DNA of 64,000 nucleotides from Zoogloea sp041911615 (GTDB lineage: Bacteria > Pseudomonadota > Gammaproteobacteria > Burkholderiales > Rhodocyclaceae), in assembly GCF_041911615.1 (NCBI RefSeq), contig NZ_JAYROR010000107.1, positions 3,596-67,595 on the forward strand. The letters are read 5' to 3'. Each line of letters opens with the position of its first letter. Positions within the stretch are counted from its first letter, which is position 1. Shown here piece by piece: positions 38,076 to 46,814 of this stretch. Under the pieces are notes generated by a model that was not told the DNA's origin, did not search any database, and saw only the letters and a list, made by a program, of their open reading frames with translations. The translations under genes were made by a program, and so were the position numbers.

Positions 38076-39283
38076 TGTCCGCTCCGACACCTCCGCTCAA
38101 CTGGGCCCGCTATCTGCGCTGGATGCTCGCGACCCTGGTCGCCTGCGTCTGCGCCGTCGGGGCTTTCAACGTGTTCATCGATCCCCTGGGCGCCTTCGGC
38201 ACGCAGCGGATCGCCGGCGTCAACGCCGTCAAACCCTACCTCGACCACCACCGCGAACTGGCCCGCTGGCAGGCGGCCCGCCGGCTGTGCCCGAGCGCCG
38301 GCATCTTCGGCAACTCACGCGCCGAGATCGGCTTCGATCCGACCCATCCCGCCTTCGCGGCGCAGGGCCTGTCGGCGTTCAACCACGCCATTCCGGGCTC
38401 GGCGGCGAGCATGGCGGTGCGCCAGCTCGACTGGCTACAGACCGCCGGCTGCGCCCCGAAGGTCGCCCTCCTCGGCGTCGAATTCGTCGATTTCCTCGGC
38501 AGCACCAAGCCTGGCGGCCTCGCCCCGAGCGGACCGGCTCCCGCCATCGACGGCCGCGTCCTGGCCGAGACGGTGTTCTCGATCACCGGCTTCCGCGATG
38601 CCGTGAAGACCCTCGCGATCCAGCGCGCCCGCCACGCCGCGACGCTCACCGAGCGGGGCTTCAACCCCCTCGACAACTACGTCACCGAGGTGGAAAACAG
38701 CGGCCACTACGTGCTTTTCCGCCAGCGCGCCGAGGAGAACCGGCGGATCTGGAACCGCAAGGCCCGCGCCATCGCGCCCGCCGACGGCAGCCCGTCGGTG
38801 GACCAGCAGGCGGTCGATGCCTTCCTCGAAAAGGCCACGGCCGGCGGCGGCAAGGCCGTCGTGGTGATCTACCCCTACCACGCCGAAATCCGCCTGATGC
38901 AGGCGCGCCTGGGCCTCGCCGAGCTGTTCGCCGACTGGAAACGGCTGATCGTCGCCACCGCAGCGCGCCACCCCGGCGTGCAGGTGTGGGATTTCAGCGG
39001 TATCTCGCCGGAGACCCTGGAAGCCATTCCGCCCCGCGGCGACCGTCGCACCCAGCTCAAGTACTACTGGGAGGCCGGCCACTTCAAGAAACAGCTCGGC
39101 GATCAGGTGATCGCCCGGGTGCTGGGCGATCCGGCCGCAAACCGGGGCTTCGGCGTCGAGCTGCGCCCCGACAACGTCGAGGCCGTGCTCGCTGCCGATC
39201 GACAGCGCCTCGAAGCCCTGCTTGCCACCCCGTCGCCCCTGCGGGACGAGGTGGACGACGTGACCCGCGCCGACCGCCGCTGA
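38075..39283 (+). CDS. SGNH/AlgX-like partner of the MBOAT acyltransferase
   Basis: A 402-residue protein with one N-terminal membrane anchor (LRWMLATLVACVCAVGAFNV), so the rest is probably periplasmic. IFGNSRAEIGFDPTHPAF resembles the first block of SGNH-hydrolase-like AlgJ/AlgX proteins, and YYWEAGHFKKQLGDQVI resembles their last His-containing block. Such proteins hand acetyl groups from the MBOAT protein to the polysaccharide. It starts within the MBOAT stop (TGATG), so the two are translationally coupled. Family assignment is from motifs only. Confidence 0.75.
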   Translation: MSAPTPPLNWARYLRWMLATLVACVCAVGAFNVFIDPLGAFGTQRIAGVNAVKPYLDHHRELARWQAARRLCPSAGIFGNSRAEIGFDPTHPAFAAQGLSAFNHAIPGSAASMAVRQLDWLQTAGCAPKVALLGVEFVDFLGSTKPGGLAPSGPAPAIDGRVLAETVFSITGFRDAVKTLAIQRARHAATLTERGFNPLDNYVTEVENSGHYVLFRQRAEENRRIWNRKARAIAPADGSPSVDQQAVDAFLEKATAGGGKAVVVIYPYHAEIRLMQARLGLAELFADWKRLIVATAARHPGVQVWDFSGISPETLEAIPPRGDRRTQLKYYWEAGHFKKQLGDQVIARVLGDPAANRGFGVELRPDNVEAVLAADRQRLEALLATPSPLRDEVDDVTRADRR

Positions 39284-39302
39284 ACGCGGCGCGTCCTGCG
39301 CG

Positions 39303-41525
39303 TCAGCCCAGCGGCGTGAGCTTGGCCACCGCCAACATCAGCCACTTGGCGCCGGCGTCGGCAAACTTCACCTGCACCCGCGCGTCGCTGCCACTGCCCT
39401 CGGCGGCGACGATCACCCCTTCGCCGAAACGCACGTGGCTCACCGCCTGGCCGATCGAAAAACCCGCCAGATCGCGGGATTTCATCGGCGGCGGGGCGGG
39501 CATCGACGCGGCGGCCGGGCGCGTCGTGCCCGGGTTGTAATAACGCGTGGACGGCTCCGAGACGAAACTGCGCCGCGGATTCGGCGGCGTCAGCCACTTG
39601 GTCAGCCCCTCCGGAATCTCCTCGAGGAAACGCGAGCGCAGGTTGTAGCGCACCTGGCCGTGGAGCATCCGGCTCTGGGTGAAGCTGAGGTACAGCCGAT
39701 GGCGCGCCCGCGTCACCGCCACGTACATCAGCCGGCGCTCCTCCTCCAGACCGTCGGATTCGAGGATGCTGTTCTCGTGGGGGAACAGCCCCTCCTCCAG
39801 GCCAGATAGGAACACCACGTCGAACTCCAGCCCCTTCGCGGCATGCACCGTCATCAGCTGCACCGCCTCGGCCCCCGCGTCGGCCTGGTGGTCGCCGGCC
39901 TCCAGCGAGGCGTGAGCGAGGAATTCGGCGAGCACCGTGGCGGTCTCGCCCCCTTCGTCAGGGCGATCGCCGGCGCCAACCTCGGCGCTGAAGTTGGCCG
40001 CCGCGTTGATCAGTTCGTCCAGGTTCTCGAGGCGCTCCTGGCCTTCCTTCTCGGTCTGATAGTGGGCGCGCAGGCCCGAGTGCTCGATCACGTGATCGAC
40101 CATCTCGTGCAGGCGCAGCGCGGCCGTCTCGCGGCGCAGACGCTCGATCAGGCCGACGAACTGCGCCAGTGACGTGCCCGGCTTGCCCGACAGGTGCGGC
40201 ACCGTCTGGTACAGCGGCGTGTTCCAGGTGCGCGCCGCGTCGTTGAGCGCCTCGAGGGAGCGCGCGCCGATGCCGCGGGTCGGAAAATTCACCACCCGGG
40301 TGAAGGCCGTGTTGTCGTCCGGATTGGCGATCAGGCGCAGGTAGGCCAGCGCGTGCTTCACCTCCTGCCGCTCGAAGAAGCGCAGCCCCCCATACACGCG
40401 GTAGGGCACGCCGCTCGAAAACAACTGATGCTCCAGCACCCGCGACTGGGCGTTCGAGCGATACAGCAGCGCGATGTCCGAGCGGCTGGTGCCGTCGCGC
40501 ACCAGCGACTGGATCTCCTCGACCACCCAGCGCGCCTCGTCCGAATCGGTGAAGGCCTCGTAGACCCGGATCGGCTCACCGGCGCCCTGGTCGGTCCACA
40601 GATTCTTGCCGAGACGCTTGTTGTTATGGGCGATCAAGGCGTTGGCGGCATCCAGGATGTTGCCGTGGGAGCGGTAGTTCTGCTCCAGACGAATCACCCT
40701 CGTCACCTTGAAGTCACGCTCGAAGTCGCGCATGTTGCCGATCTCGGCACCGCGGAAACGGTAGATCGACTGGTCGTCGTCGCCCACGCAGAACAGGCAC
40801 GCGCCGCCTTCCTCGCCGTTGCCCGCCAGCAACTTGAGCCAGCGGTACTGGAGCACGTTGGTGTCCTGGAACTCATCGACCAGGATATGGCGGAACCGGG
40901 CTTGGTAATGGCGCCGGATCGGCTCGTTGCGCTCCAGCAATTCGTAGCTCCGAAGCAGCAACTCGGGGAAATCCACAACTGCCTCGCGCTGGCACTGGGC
41001 CTCATACTCCATGTAAAGCTCGACCCGACGTCGGGTGAAGTCGTCCCATGCCTCCACCGCAGCCGGCCGGATACCCGCTTCCTTCTGGCCGTTGATGAAG
41101 TGCTGCAGCTCCCGCGGCGGAAATTTCTCGTCGTCCACGTTGAGGGTCTTGAGCAGGCGCTTGATGGCGGCCAGCTGATCCCCCGAGTCGAGGATCTGAA
41201 AGAGCTGCGGCAGGCCGGCCTCCCGGTGATGGGCACGCAGGAAACGGTTGCACAACCCGTGGAAGGTGCCGATCCACATGCCTCGCGTGTTGATCGGAAA
41301 CATCGCCGACAGGCGCGTCAGCATCTCCTTCGCGGCCTTGTTGGTGAAGGTCACGGCGAGGATGCCCGCCGGCGTGCAGAAGCCGTTCTGGATCAGCCAG
41401 GCAATGCGCGTCGTCAGCACCCGCGTCTTGCCCGAACCGGCTCCGGCCAGGATCAGCGCGTGCTGGGGCGTCAGCGTGACGGCGGCGAGTTGTTCGGGAT
41501 TGAGGTTGTCGAGAAGCTGGGACAT
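39303..41525 (-). CDS. uvrD: UvrD/Rep-family DNA helicase
   Basis: A 740-residue superfamily 1A helicase. It has the Q motif NLNPEQLAAV, Walker A AGAGSGKTRVLTTRI (residues 27-41), FTNKAAKEM, Walker B VDEFQDTN, GDDDQSIYRFRGAE, and motifs with QNYRS, TVHAAKGLEFDVVFL and VAVTRARHRLYLSF. The C-terminal about 50 residues resemble the UvrD Tudor-like end (GQAVSHVRFGEGVIV). It unwinds DNA in repair. UvrD fits better than Rep because of this tail. It is convergent with the SGNH gene. Confidence 0.92.
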   Translation of the reverse strand: MSQLLDNLNPEQLAAVTLTPQHALILAGAGSGKTRVLTTRIAWLIQNGFCTPAGILAVTFTNKAAKEMLTRLSAMFPINTRGMWIGTFHGLCNRFLRAHHREAGLPQLFQILDSGDQLAAIKRLLKTLNVDDEKFPPRELQHFINGQKEAGIRPAAVEAWDDFTRRRVELYMEYEAQCQREAVVDFPELLLRSYELLERNEPIRRHYQARFRHILVDEFQDTNVLQYRWLKLLAGNGEEGGACLFCVGDDDQSIYRFRGAEIGNMRDFERDFKVTRVIRLEQNYRSHGNILDAANALIAHNNKRLGKNLWTDQGAGEPIRVYEAFTDSDEARWVVEEIQSLVRDGTSRSDIALLYRSNAQSRVLEHQLFSSGVPYRVYGGLRFFERQEVKHALAYLRLIANPDDNTAFTRVVNFPTRGIGARSLEALNDAARTWNTPLYQTVPHLSGKPGTSLAQFVGLIERLRRETAALRLHEMVDHVIEHSGLRAHYQTEKEGQERLENLDELINAAANFSAEVGAGDRPDEGGETATVLAEFLAHASLEAGDHQADAGAEAVQLMTVHAAKGLEFDVVFLSGLEEGLFPHENSILESDGLEEERRLMYVAVTRARHRLYLSFTQSRMLHGQVRYNLRSRFLEEIPEGLTKWLTPPNPRRSFVSEPSTRYYNPGTTRPAAASMPAPPPMKSRDLAGFSIGQAVSHVRFGEGVIVAAEGSGSDARVQVKFADAGAKWLMLAVAKLTPLG

Positions 41526-41914
41526 GGCGGAATCGGCAGTGCGGCAAAGCGCGCCATTCTACCGCTCAGGCTCCGGCAAATCCGGCCGTAATTGAAGCCT
41601 CCGGGTCGCACGGCATACGTGCCGGAGGATCGGGCGACAGCACACCGCCGGACCATGGAATCGATGACGGGCAGTGTTGCAAAAACGCAAATCGCCGTGA
41701 CGAAAGTTGTACGGAAGCGACGAACGACACTTGCGACAACGTGCCCGCTTACCTAGAATGAGACTTGTGCAGTGCAACAAAGATTGCCGAACCGAGCCTC
41801 ACAACCCTTTTAACAGAAGGCTTTTGAGCGGTTTGTAAAATACTGCAACCCAACAGAGAGCCCAGATCCGACAACCGGGACTCCCCCTCGGCCCGGACTT
41901 AAGGAGTAACAGTC
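41526..41914. other. Intergenic region with promoter and long leader of the 108-residue gene
   Basis: A 389-base divergent region. The left part should contain the uvrD promoter. The right part holds a good sigma-70 promoter at 41731-41759 and about 150 bases of untranslated leader before the next ATG. A near-palindrome TTGTGCAGTGCAACAA lies at the predicted start site (41765-41780). I see no ORF or known riboswitch. Confidence 0.5.
41731..41759 (+). promoter_or_regulatory. Sigma-70-type promoter of the 108-residue gene
   Basis: TTGCGA (41731-41736), 17-base spacer, TAGAAT (41754-41759). It matches the consensus at 4 and 5 of 6 positions. Confidence 0.65.
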
Positions 41915-42241
41915 ATGAAAGCACCGAAAAACCTGCCGTGGTACGCCCGCAAGGCCGGCGTATCCATCGAACGGGCCGAAGGCCTGTGGCGCAAGGCCGT
42001 CCGCGAAGCCACCGCCGACACCGGCTGGGTTGGCACGTCCGAATTCTGGGGCGCCGCCGAGGCGCGCTTCCTCGAGCTGCTCAAGGAAGAGCAGAACACC
42101 CTCTGTACGCCCCACGTCGAAGCCTTCGTGCGCAGCCAGCACCGCATGGGCCTGCTGCCCCTGCTCGCCGCCGAAGAAATGATCACTGCGATGTCTGCCA
42201 ACTGGCAGCGTTTCTGCACCCAGCTGCGCAAGGCGGCCTGA
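41915..42241 (+). CDS. Small conserved-looking protein of unknown function
   Basis: A 108-residue soluble protein with a strong ribosome binding site (TTAAGGAG, 8 bases before the ATG). It is rich in Trp and Ala and helical: PWYARKAGVSIERAEGLWRK, then EFWGAAEARFLELLKEEQN. The C-terminal helix contains MSANWQRFCTQLRKAA. It has its own promoter, a 150-base leader and a strong terminator, so it is probably a well expressed single-gene unit. I do not recognise the family. Confidence 0.75.
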   Translation: MKAPKNLPWYARKAGVSIERAEGLWRKAVREATADTGWVGTSEFWGAAEARFLELLKEEQNTLCTPHVEAFVRSQHRMGLLPLLAAEEMITAMSANWQRFCTQLRKAA

Positions 42242-42313
42242 TTGCCGCCGCGGCCTCCGTGTGGAGGCCGTCCAACGATGTTTTTCTCCCTCCTCTCCCT
42301 CGTGGAGATTTGA

Positions 42314-42348
42314 CGGCGTCTGCCTCCCGGCAGACGCCGCTTTTTTTT
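42314..42348 (+). terminator. Strong intrinsic terminator
   Basis: CGGCGTCTGCC (42314-42324), loop TCCC, GGCAGACGCCG (42329-42339), then C and a run of 8 T. It ends the 108-residue gene. Confidence 0.95.
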
Positions 42349-42411
42349 GCCCTTTCGCCCGGTGCGCCCCATCCCGCGTCGGCCTTCATGCCGGTCCAAT
42401 CCCCCCCCTGC

Positions 42412-42417
42412 TATAAT
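42412..42417 (+). promoter_or_regulatory. -10 element of the yajC-secD-secF operon
   Basis: A perfect TATAAT in CTGCTATAATTTG, 33 bases upstream of the yajC start. The -35 is weak. Confidence 0.6.
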
Positions 42418-42449
42418 TTGAAACTTTGCATCCTTCACCGGAGTTCAAT

Positions 42450-42782
42450 GTGCTGATTTCCAACGCCTTTGCCCAGGCCGCGCCGGCCGCCGCGCAAGAC
42501 CCGATGTCCACGTTCACCGGCCTCCTGCCGATGATCCTGATGTTCGTCGTGCTGTGGTTCCTGATGATTCGCCCGCAAATGAAGCGCGCCAAGGAACATA
42601 AGGCCCTCCTCGAAGGTCTGCAGAAGAACGATGAAGTCCTGACCCAGAGCGGCATCGTCGGCAAGGTCGTGGCGATCGGCGACGGCTACGTCACCGTCGA
42701 GGTCGCGGCCAATACCCAGGTCGTGTTCCAGAAGCAGGCCATCGGCGCCGTGCTGCCCAAGGGCACCCTGAAGTCGATCTGA
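42450..42782 (+). CDS. yajC: Preprotein translocase subunit YajC
   Basis: A 110-residue inner-membrane protein with one N-terminal membrane helix (GLLPMILMFVVLWFLMIRPQ) and the conserved cytoplasmic part MKRAKEHKALLEGLQKNDEV and GIVGKVVAIGDGYVTVEVA. YajC associates with SecDF-SecYEG. The GTG at 42450 after CCGGAG gives the normal short N-terminus; an upstream in-frame ATG at 42426 is less likely. It is the first gene of the yajC-secD-secF operon. Confidence 0.95.
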   Translation: MLISNAFAQAAPAAAQDPMSTFTGLLPMILMFVVLWFLMIRPQMKRAKEHKALLEGLQKNDEVLTQSGIVGKVVAIGDGYVTVEVAANTQVVFQKQAIGAVLPKGTLKSI

Positions 42783-42790
42783 TACCGTTT

Positions 42791-42814
42791 GCGGCCGGAG
42801 TCCACTCCGGCCGC
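42791..42814 (+). other. Stable hairpin between yajC and secD
   Basis: GCGGCCGGAGT pairs with ACTCCGGCCGC over 11 bp with a 2-base loop and no T run. It may mark an mRNA processing or stabilising site that sets yajC above secDF; this is inference. Confidence 0.45.
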
Positions 42815-42889
42815 GATCGCATCGTAGCGCCCCGGTCCTCCCCGATTCGCCGCTTCGCCCCGCTGTTTCCTCTCCTTTCGCGCCAGACC

Positions 42890-44749
42890 ATGAACCGCTA
42901 CCCTCTCTGGAAAAATCTCCTCATCGGCATCGTCCTGCTATGGGGGCTGATCTACACCCTGCCGAATTTCTACGGAGAGGTGCCCGCCGTCCAGGTATCC
43001 AGCGGCAAGGCCACCCTCAAGCTCGACACCGCCGCCACGATGGCCCGTGTCGATGAAAGCCTGAAGGCCGCCGGCGTCGCCCACGACGGGCTGTTCGCCG
43101 ACCAGACCAGCGTGCGCGCCCGCTTCCACGACACCGACACCCAGCTCAAGGCCAAGGACGCCATCGAGAAGGCCTTCAACCCGGACGCGGCCGATCCATC
43201 CTACGTGGTCGCCCTCAACCTGCTGTCCGCCAGCCCCCAGTGGCTCACCTCCATCCACGCCCTGCCGATGTATCTCGGCCTCGACCTGCGCGGCGGCGTG
43301 CACTTCCTGCTCCAGGTGGACATGAAGGGTGCCGTCACCAAGCGCCTCGACGCCACGGCCGGCGACCTGCGTACCCTGCTGCGCGACAAGAACGTCCGCC
43401 ACGCCGGCATCAGCCGTGAAGGCTCCGCGGTGGTCGTCAAGTTCCGCGACGTCGAGACCCAGGCCCGCGCCAAGAATGTCATCACCGCCGGCACCAACGA
43501 CCTGCAACTCGTCGAGGGCCAGGACGGCGCCGACTTCAAGCTGACCGCCACCCTCACCCAGCTCGCCCAGAAGAACATCCAGGAAAGTGCCCTCAAGCAG
43601 AACATCAGCACCCTGCACAACCGGATCAACGAACTCGGCGTGGCCGAACCGGTGATCCAGCAGCAAGGCCTCGATCGCATCGTCGTGCAACTGCCCGGCG
43701 TGCAGGACGTGGCCAAGGCCAAGGACATCCTGGGCCGCACCGCCACCCTCGAAATCCGCCTCGTGGACGACACCCCGGGCGCCCTCGAAGCCGCGTTGCA
43801 GGGCAACGTGCCGGCCGGCTCCGAGCTCTACGCCGAGCGCGGCGGCAACCCGCTGCTGGTCAAGAAGCAGGTCGTCCTCACCGGCGAGCGCCTCACCGAC
43901 GCCCAGCCCGGCTTCGACGGCCAGACCCACGAACCCGCCGTGCACCTCACCCTCGACTCCGCCGGCGCGCGCATCTTCAAGGACGTCACCCGCGAGAACA
44001 TCAACAAGCGCATGGCCATCCTGCTGATCGAGAAGGGCAAGGGCGAAGTCGTCACCGCCCCGGTCATCCGTGGCGAGATCACCGGTGGCCGCGTGCAGAT
44101 CTCCGGCCGCATGAGCGCCGAGGAAGCCACCGACACCGCGCTGCTGCTGCGCGCCGGCTCGCTGGCCGCGCCGATGGAAATCATCGAGGAGCGGACCATC
44201 GGCCCGAGCCTGGGCGCCGAGAACATCAGCAAGGGCTTCCATTCGACGCTGTGGGGCTTCATCGCCATCGCGATCTTCATGTGCGCCTACTACATGCTGT
44301 TCGGCTTCGTGTCGGTGATTGCCCTCGCCTCCAACCTGCTGCTGCTGGTGGCGCTGCTGTCGCTGCTGCAGGCGACGCTGACCCTGCCCGGCATCGCGGC
44401 CATCGCGCTCACGCTGGGCATGGCGATCGACTCTAACGTGCTGATCAACGAGCGCATCCGCGAGGAACTGCGCAACGGTTCCAGCCCGCAGGCCGCCATC
44501 CACGCCGGCTACGACCGTGCCTTCGACACCATTCTCGACTCCAACGTCACCACCCTGATCGCCGGCATCGCCCTGCTCGTCTTCGGCTCCGGCCCGGTGC
44601 GCGGCTTCGCGGTGGTCCATTGCCTGGGCATCCTGACCTCCATGTTCAGCGCCATCCTGGTCTCCCGCGGGCTGGTGAACCTGATCTACGGCAAGAAGCG
44701 CAAGCTCGAAAAGCTGGCCATCGGCCAGGTGTGGAAGCCGGGCGTGTAA
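42890..44749 (+). CDS. secD: Protein translocase subunit SecD
   Basis: A 619-residue membrane protein that uses the proton gradient to pull exported proteins. It starts NRYPLWKNLLIGIVLLWGL (first membrane helix) and has the signature LPMYLGLDLRGGVHFLLQVD, then VQLPGVQDVAKAKDILGRTA. The large periplasmic P1 region is followed by five membrane helices containing GMAIDSNVLINERIREEL. The length is typical. It is cotranscribed with secF, 41 bases downstream. Confidence 0.97.
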   Translation: MNRYPLWKNLLIGIVLLWGLIYTLPNFYGEVPAVQVSSGKATLKLDTAATMARVDESLKAAGVAHDGLFADQTSVRARFHDTDTQLKAKDAIEKAFNPDAADPSYVVALNLLSASPQWLTSIHALPMYLGLDLRGGVHFLLQVDMKGAVTKRLDATAGDLRTLLRDKNVRHAGISREGSAVVVKFRDVETQARAKNVITAGTNDLQLVEGQDGADFKLTATLTQLAQKNIQESALKQNISTLHNRINELGVAEPVIQQQGLDRIVVQLPGVQDVAKAKDILGRTATLEIRLVDDTPGALEAALQGNVPAGSELYAERGGNPLLVKKQVVLTGERLTDAQPGFDGQTHEPAVHLTLDSAGARIFKDVTRENINKRMAILLIEKGKGEVVTAPVIRGEITGGRVQISGRMSAEEATDTALLLRAGSLAAPMEIIEERTIGPSLGAENISKGFHSTLWGFIAIAIFMCAYYMLFGFVSVIALASNLLLLVALLSLLQATLTLPGIAAIALTLGMAIDSNVLINERIREELRNGSSPQAAIHAGYDRAFDTILDSNVTTLIAGIALLVFGSGPVRGFAVVHCLGILTSMFSAILVSRGLVNLIYGKKRKLEKLAIGQVWKPGV

Positions 44750-44790
44750 GCCACGCCCCGCGCGAACAGACTGAGAAACGGACACCCAAA

Positions 44791-45723
44791 ATGGAATTCT
44801 TCCGGATCCACAAAGACATCCCCTTCATGAAGCACGCGCTGGTGTTCAACGTGATTTCGTTGATCACCTTCCTGCTCGCGGTCTTCTTCCTGGCCACCAA
44901 GGGCCTGCATTTCAGCGTCGAGTTCACCGGCGGCACCCTGATGGAAGTCAGCTACGCCGAGCCGCCAGCCCTCGAGAAGCTGCGCGAGGCCCTCGCCAAG
45001 GAAGGCTACCCGGATGCCCAGGTGCAGAACTTCGGCAGCGCCCGCGACGTGTTGATCCGCCTGCCCAACCGCGAAGGCACCGAGACCGGCAAGGTCAGCG
45101 AGAAGATCATGGCCAATCTCGCCGCCGTCGAAGGCCCCAAGGCCGAGCTGCGCCGCGTCGAGTTCGTCGGCCCGCAGGTGGGCAAGGAGCTCGCCTCCGA
45201 CGGCGCCATGGCGCTGCTGCTGGTGATCGGCGGCATCGTGGTTTATCTCGCGATGCGCTTCGAGTGGCGTTTCGCGGTGTCGGCGATCATCGCCAACCTG
45301 CACGACGTGATCATCATCCTGGGCTTCTTCGCGCTGTTCCAGTGGGAGTTCTCGCTGCCGGTGCTGGCCGCGACCCTCGCCGTGCTGGGCTACTCGGTGA
45401 ACGAATCGGTGGTGGTCTTCGACCGGGTGCGCGAAACCTTCAAGAAGAAGCGCGGCCTCACCACCCCGCAGGTCCTCGACCACGCGATCACCAGCACCAT
45501 CAGCCGGACCATCATCACCCACGGTTCGACCCAGATCATGGTGCTGTCGATGCTGCTGTTCGGCGGCGAGACCCTGTTCTACTTCTCCCTCGCGCTGACC
45601 ATCGGCATCTGCTTCGGCATCTACTCGTCGGTGCTGGTTGCCAGCCCGCTGGTCATGTGGCTGGGTGTGAGCCGCGAACAGTTCATGCAGGTCAAGAAGG
45701 AAAAGCAGGAAGCGGTGGTGTAA
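44791..45723 (+). CDS. secF: Protein translocase subunit SecF
   Basis: A 310-residue partner of SecD with six membrane helices. It begins MEFFRIHKDIPFMKHALVFN and has VEFTGGTLMEVSY, GYSVNESVVVFDRVRET and ITHGSTQIMVLSMLLFGG. The ATG at 44791 is 41 bases after secD. A terminator follows directly, so the yajC-secDF operon ends here. Confidence 0.97.
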   Translation: MEFFRIHKDIPFMKHALVFNVISLITFLLAVFFLATKGLHFSVEFTGGTLMEVSYAEPPALEKLREALAKEGYPDAQVQNFGSARDVLIRLPNREGTETGKVSEKIMANLAAVEGPKAELRRVEFVGPQVGKELASDGAMALLLVIGGIVVYLAMRFEWRFAVSAIIANLHDVIIILGFFALFQWEFSLPVLAATLAVLGYSVNESVVVFDRVRETFKKKRGLTTPQVLDHAITSTISRTIITHGSTQIMVLSMLLFGGETLFYFSLALTIGICFGIYSSVLVASPLVMWLGVSREQFMQVKKEKQEAVV

Positions 45724-45751
45724 GCCCCCGCCTTCCGGCGAAGTAACGAAT

Positions 45752-45778
45752 AAGGCTGCCCTTCCGGCAGCCTTTTTC
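45752..45778 (+). terminator. Terminator of the yajC-secDF operon
   Basis: AAGGCTGCC (45752-45760), loop CTTCC, GGCAGCCTT (45766-45774), with the T run continuing to 45777. Confidence 0.92.
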
Positions 45779-45799
45779 ATTGGCGACTTCGGGTGGCAT

Positions 45800-46813
45800 T
45801 CAGCGCCACACCCCCGGCCGCGGCGTGAAGCTGTCCAGCACGCGGATGTAGCTCTGGCGGGCCAGGCTGCTGGCGTCGCGCAGATTGGCCTGACACATGC
45901 TGCCCTTGAGCTGGGCAACCGATTCGTACTCGCGCTCGATCATCCAGGCCCGCATGTCCTGCAGAATCTGGGTCAGCCGGGCCGGGCCATGCTCGAGCAG
46001 GCAGGACGCCAGATGCACCACGTCGGCGCCCGCCAGCAACAGCTTGAGCGCCTCCCGATGGCTGAACACGCCACCGGTGGCCGCCAGGGTCATGCGCGTC
46101 TGGGCGCGCAGGATGGCAACCCAGCGGATGCGCAGCAGGGCCTCGTCGGGGCTCGACAGCTCAAGCCGATCCACCATCTCGAGCCCGTCCAGATCGATGT
46201 CGGGCTGAAAGAAGCGGTTGAACAGCGACACGCCGTCGGCGCCGGCCGCCTCGAGCCGGCGCACGAAATGCGGCAGCGACGCAAAGAACGGCGGCAACTT
46301 CATCACGATGGGCACGCTCACCACCCGCTTCAGCTCGGCCAGCAGGGCCAGATAGCGGGCTTCGACCGCATCGCCGCTCTCGCCCGCATCGGCGGCCACG
46401 TGATAGACGTTGAGCTCCAGCGCATCGGCGCCGGCCTCCTGCATTTCCTTGCCCAGATCGACCCAGCCCGATGGCGTGACTCCGTTGAGGCTGGCGATGA
46501 CCGGGATCGCCAGCCGCGCCTTGACCCGTCGCAGATGTTCCAGATAGCGGTCGATGGCGCTGTCGTAGTTGCCGTGGTCGGGCAGGAAGCCGGCCGACTC
46601 GCCGTCGTGAAGCTCGGCGTGGAGCAGGAAACGGTCGGCCATCGCGTCCTCGGCGATCAGCTCTTCCTCGTAGAACGAGTGCAGCACGATGGCCGCGGCA
46701 CCGGCGTCCTCGAGGCGCAGCACGCTGTCGAGGTGCTTGCAAAGCGGCGTCGATGACGGCACCAGCGGGTTCTTGAGGGGGAGGCCGAGATAGGTGGTGG
46801 ACAGGTCGATCAT
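45800..46813 (-). CDS. Dihydroorotate dehydrogenase-like protein linked to NifJ
   Basis: A 337-residue FMN-barrel protein. It starts DLSTTYLGLPLKNPLVPSST and has IPVIASLNGVTPSGWVDLGK, ALELNVYHVAADAGESGD and MKLPPFFASLPHFVRRLEAA. It resembles class 1 PyrD, but in this subgroup the gene is regularly found beside nifJ, and a true PyrD is usually elsewhere. It starts one base after the nifJ stop, so the two are coupled. It may pass electrons or bind a flavin for NifJ; no function is established from the sequence. Confidence 0.85.
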   Translation of the reverse strand: MIDLSTTYLGLPLKNPLVPSSTPLCKHLDSVLRLEDAGAAAIVLHSFYEEELIAEDAMADRFLLHAELHDGESAGFLPDHGNYDSAIDRYLEHLRRVKARLAIPVIASLNGVTPSGWVDLGKEMQEAGADALELNVYHVAADAGESGDAVEARYLALLAELKRVVSVPIVMKLPPFFASLPHFVRRLEAAGADGVSLFNRFFQPDIDLDGLEMVDRLELSSPDEALLRIRWVAILRAQTRMTLAATGGVFSHREALKLLLAGADVVHLASCLLEHGPARLTQILQDMRAWMIEREYESVAQLKGSMCQANLRDASSLARQSYIRVLDSFTPRPGVWR

Positions 46814-46814
46814 T

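Noticed and set aside
41765..41780. TTGTGCAGTGCAACAA as a PhaR (PHB regulator) site
   Set aside because: The match to TGC/GCA-type repeats is loose and the downstream protein does not look like a phasin.
45800..46813. Annotating the PyrD-like gene as the pyrimidine dihydroorotate dehydrogenase
   Set aside because: The sequence is only PyrD-like and the nifJ linkage points to another role.
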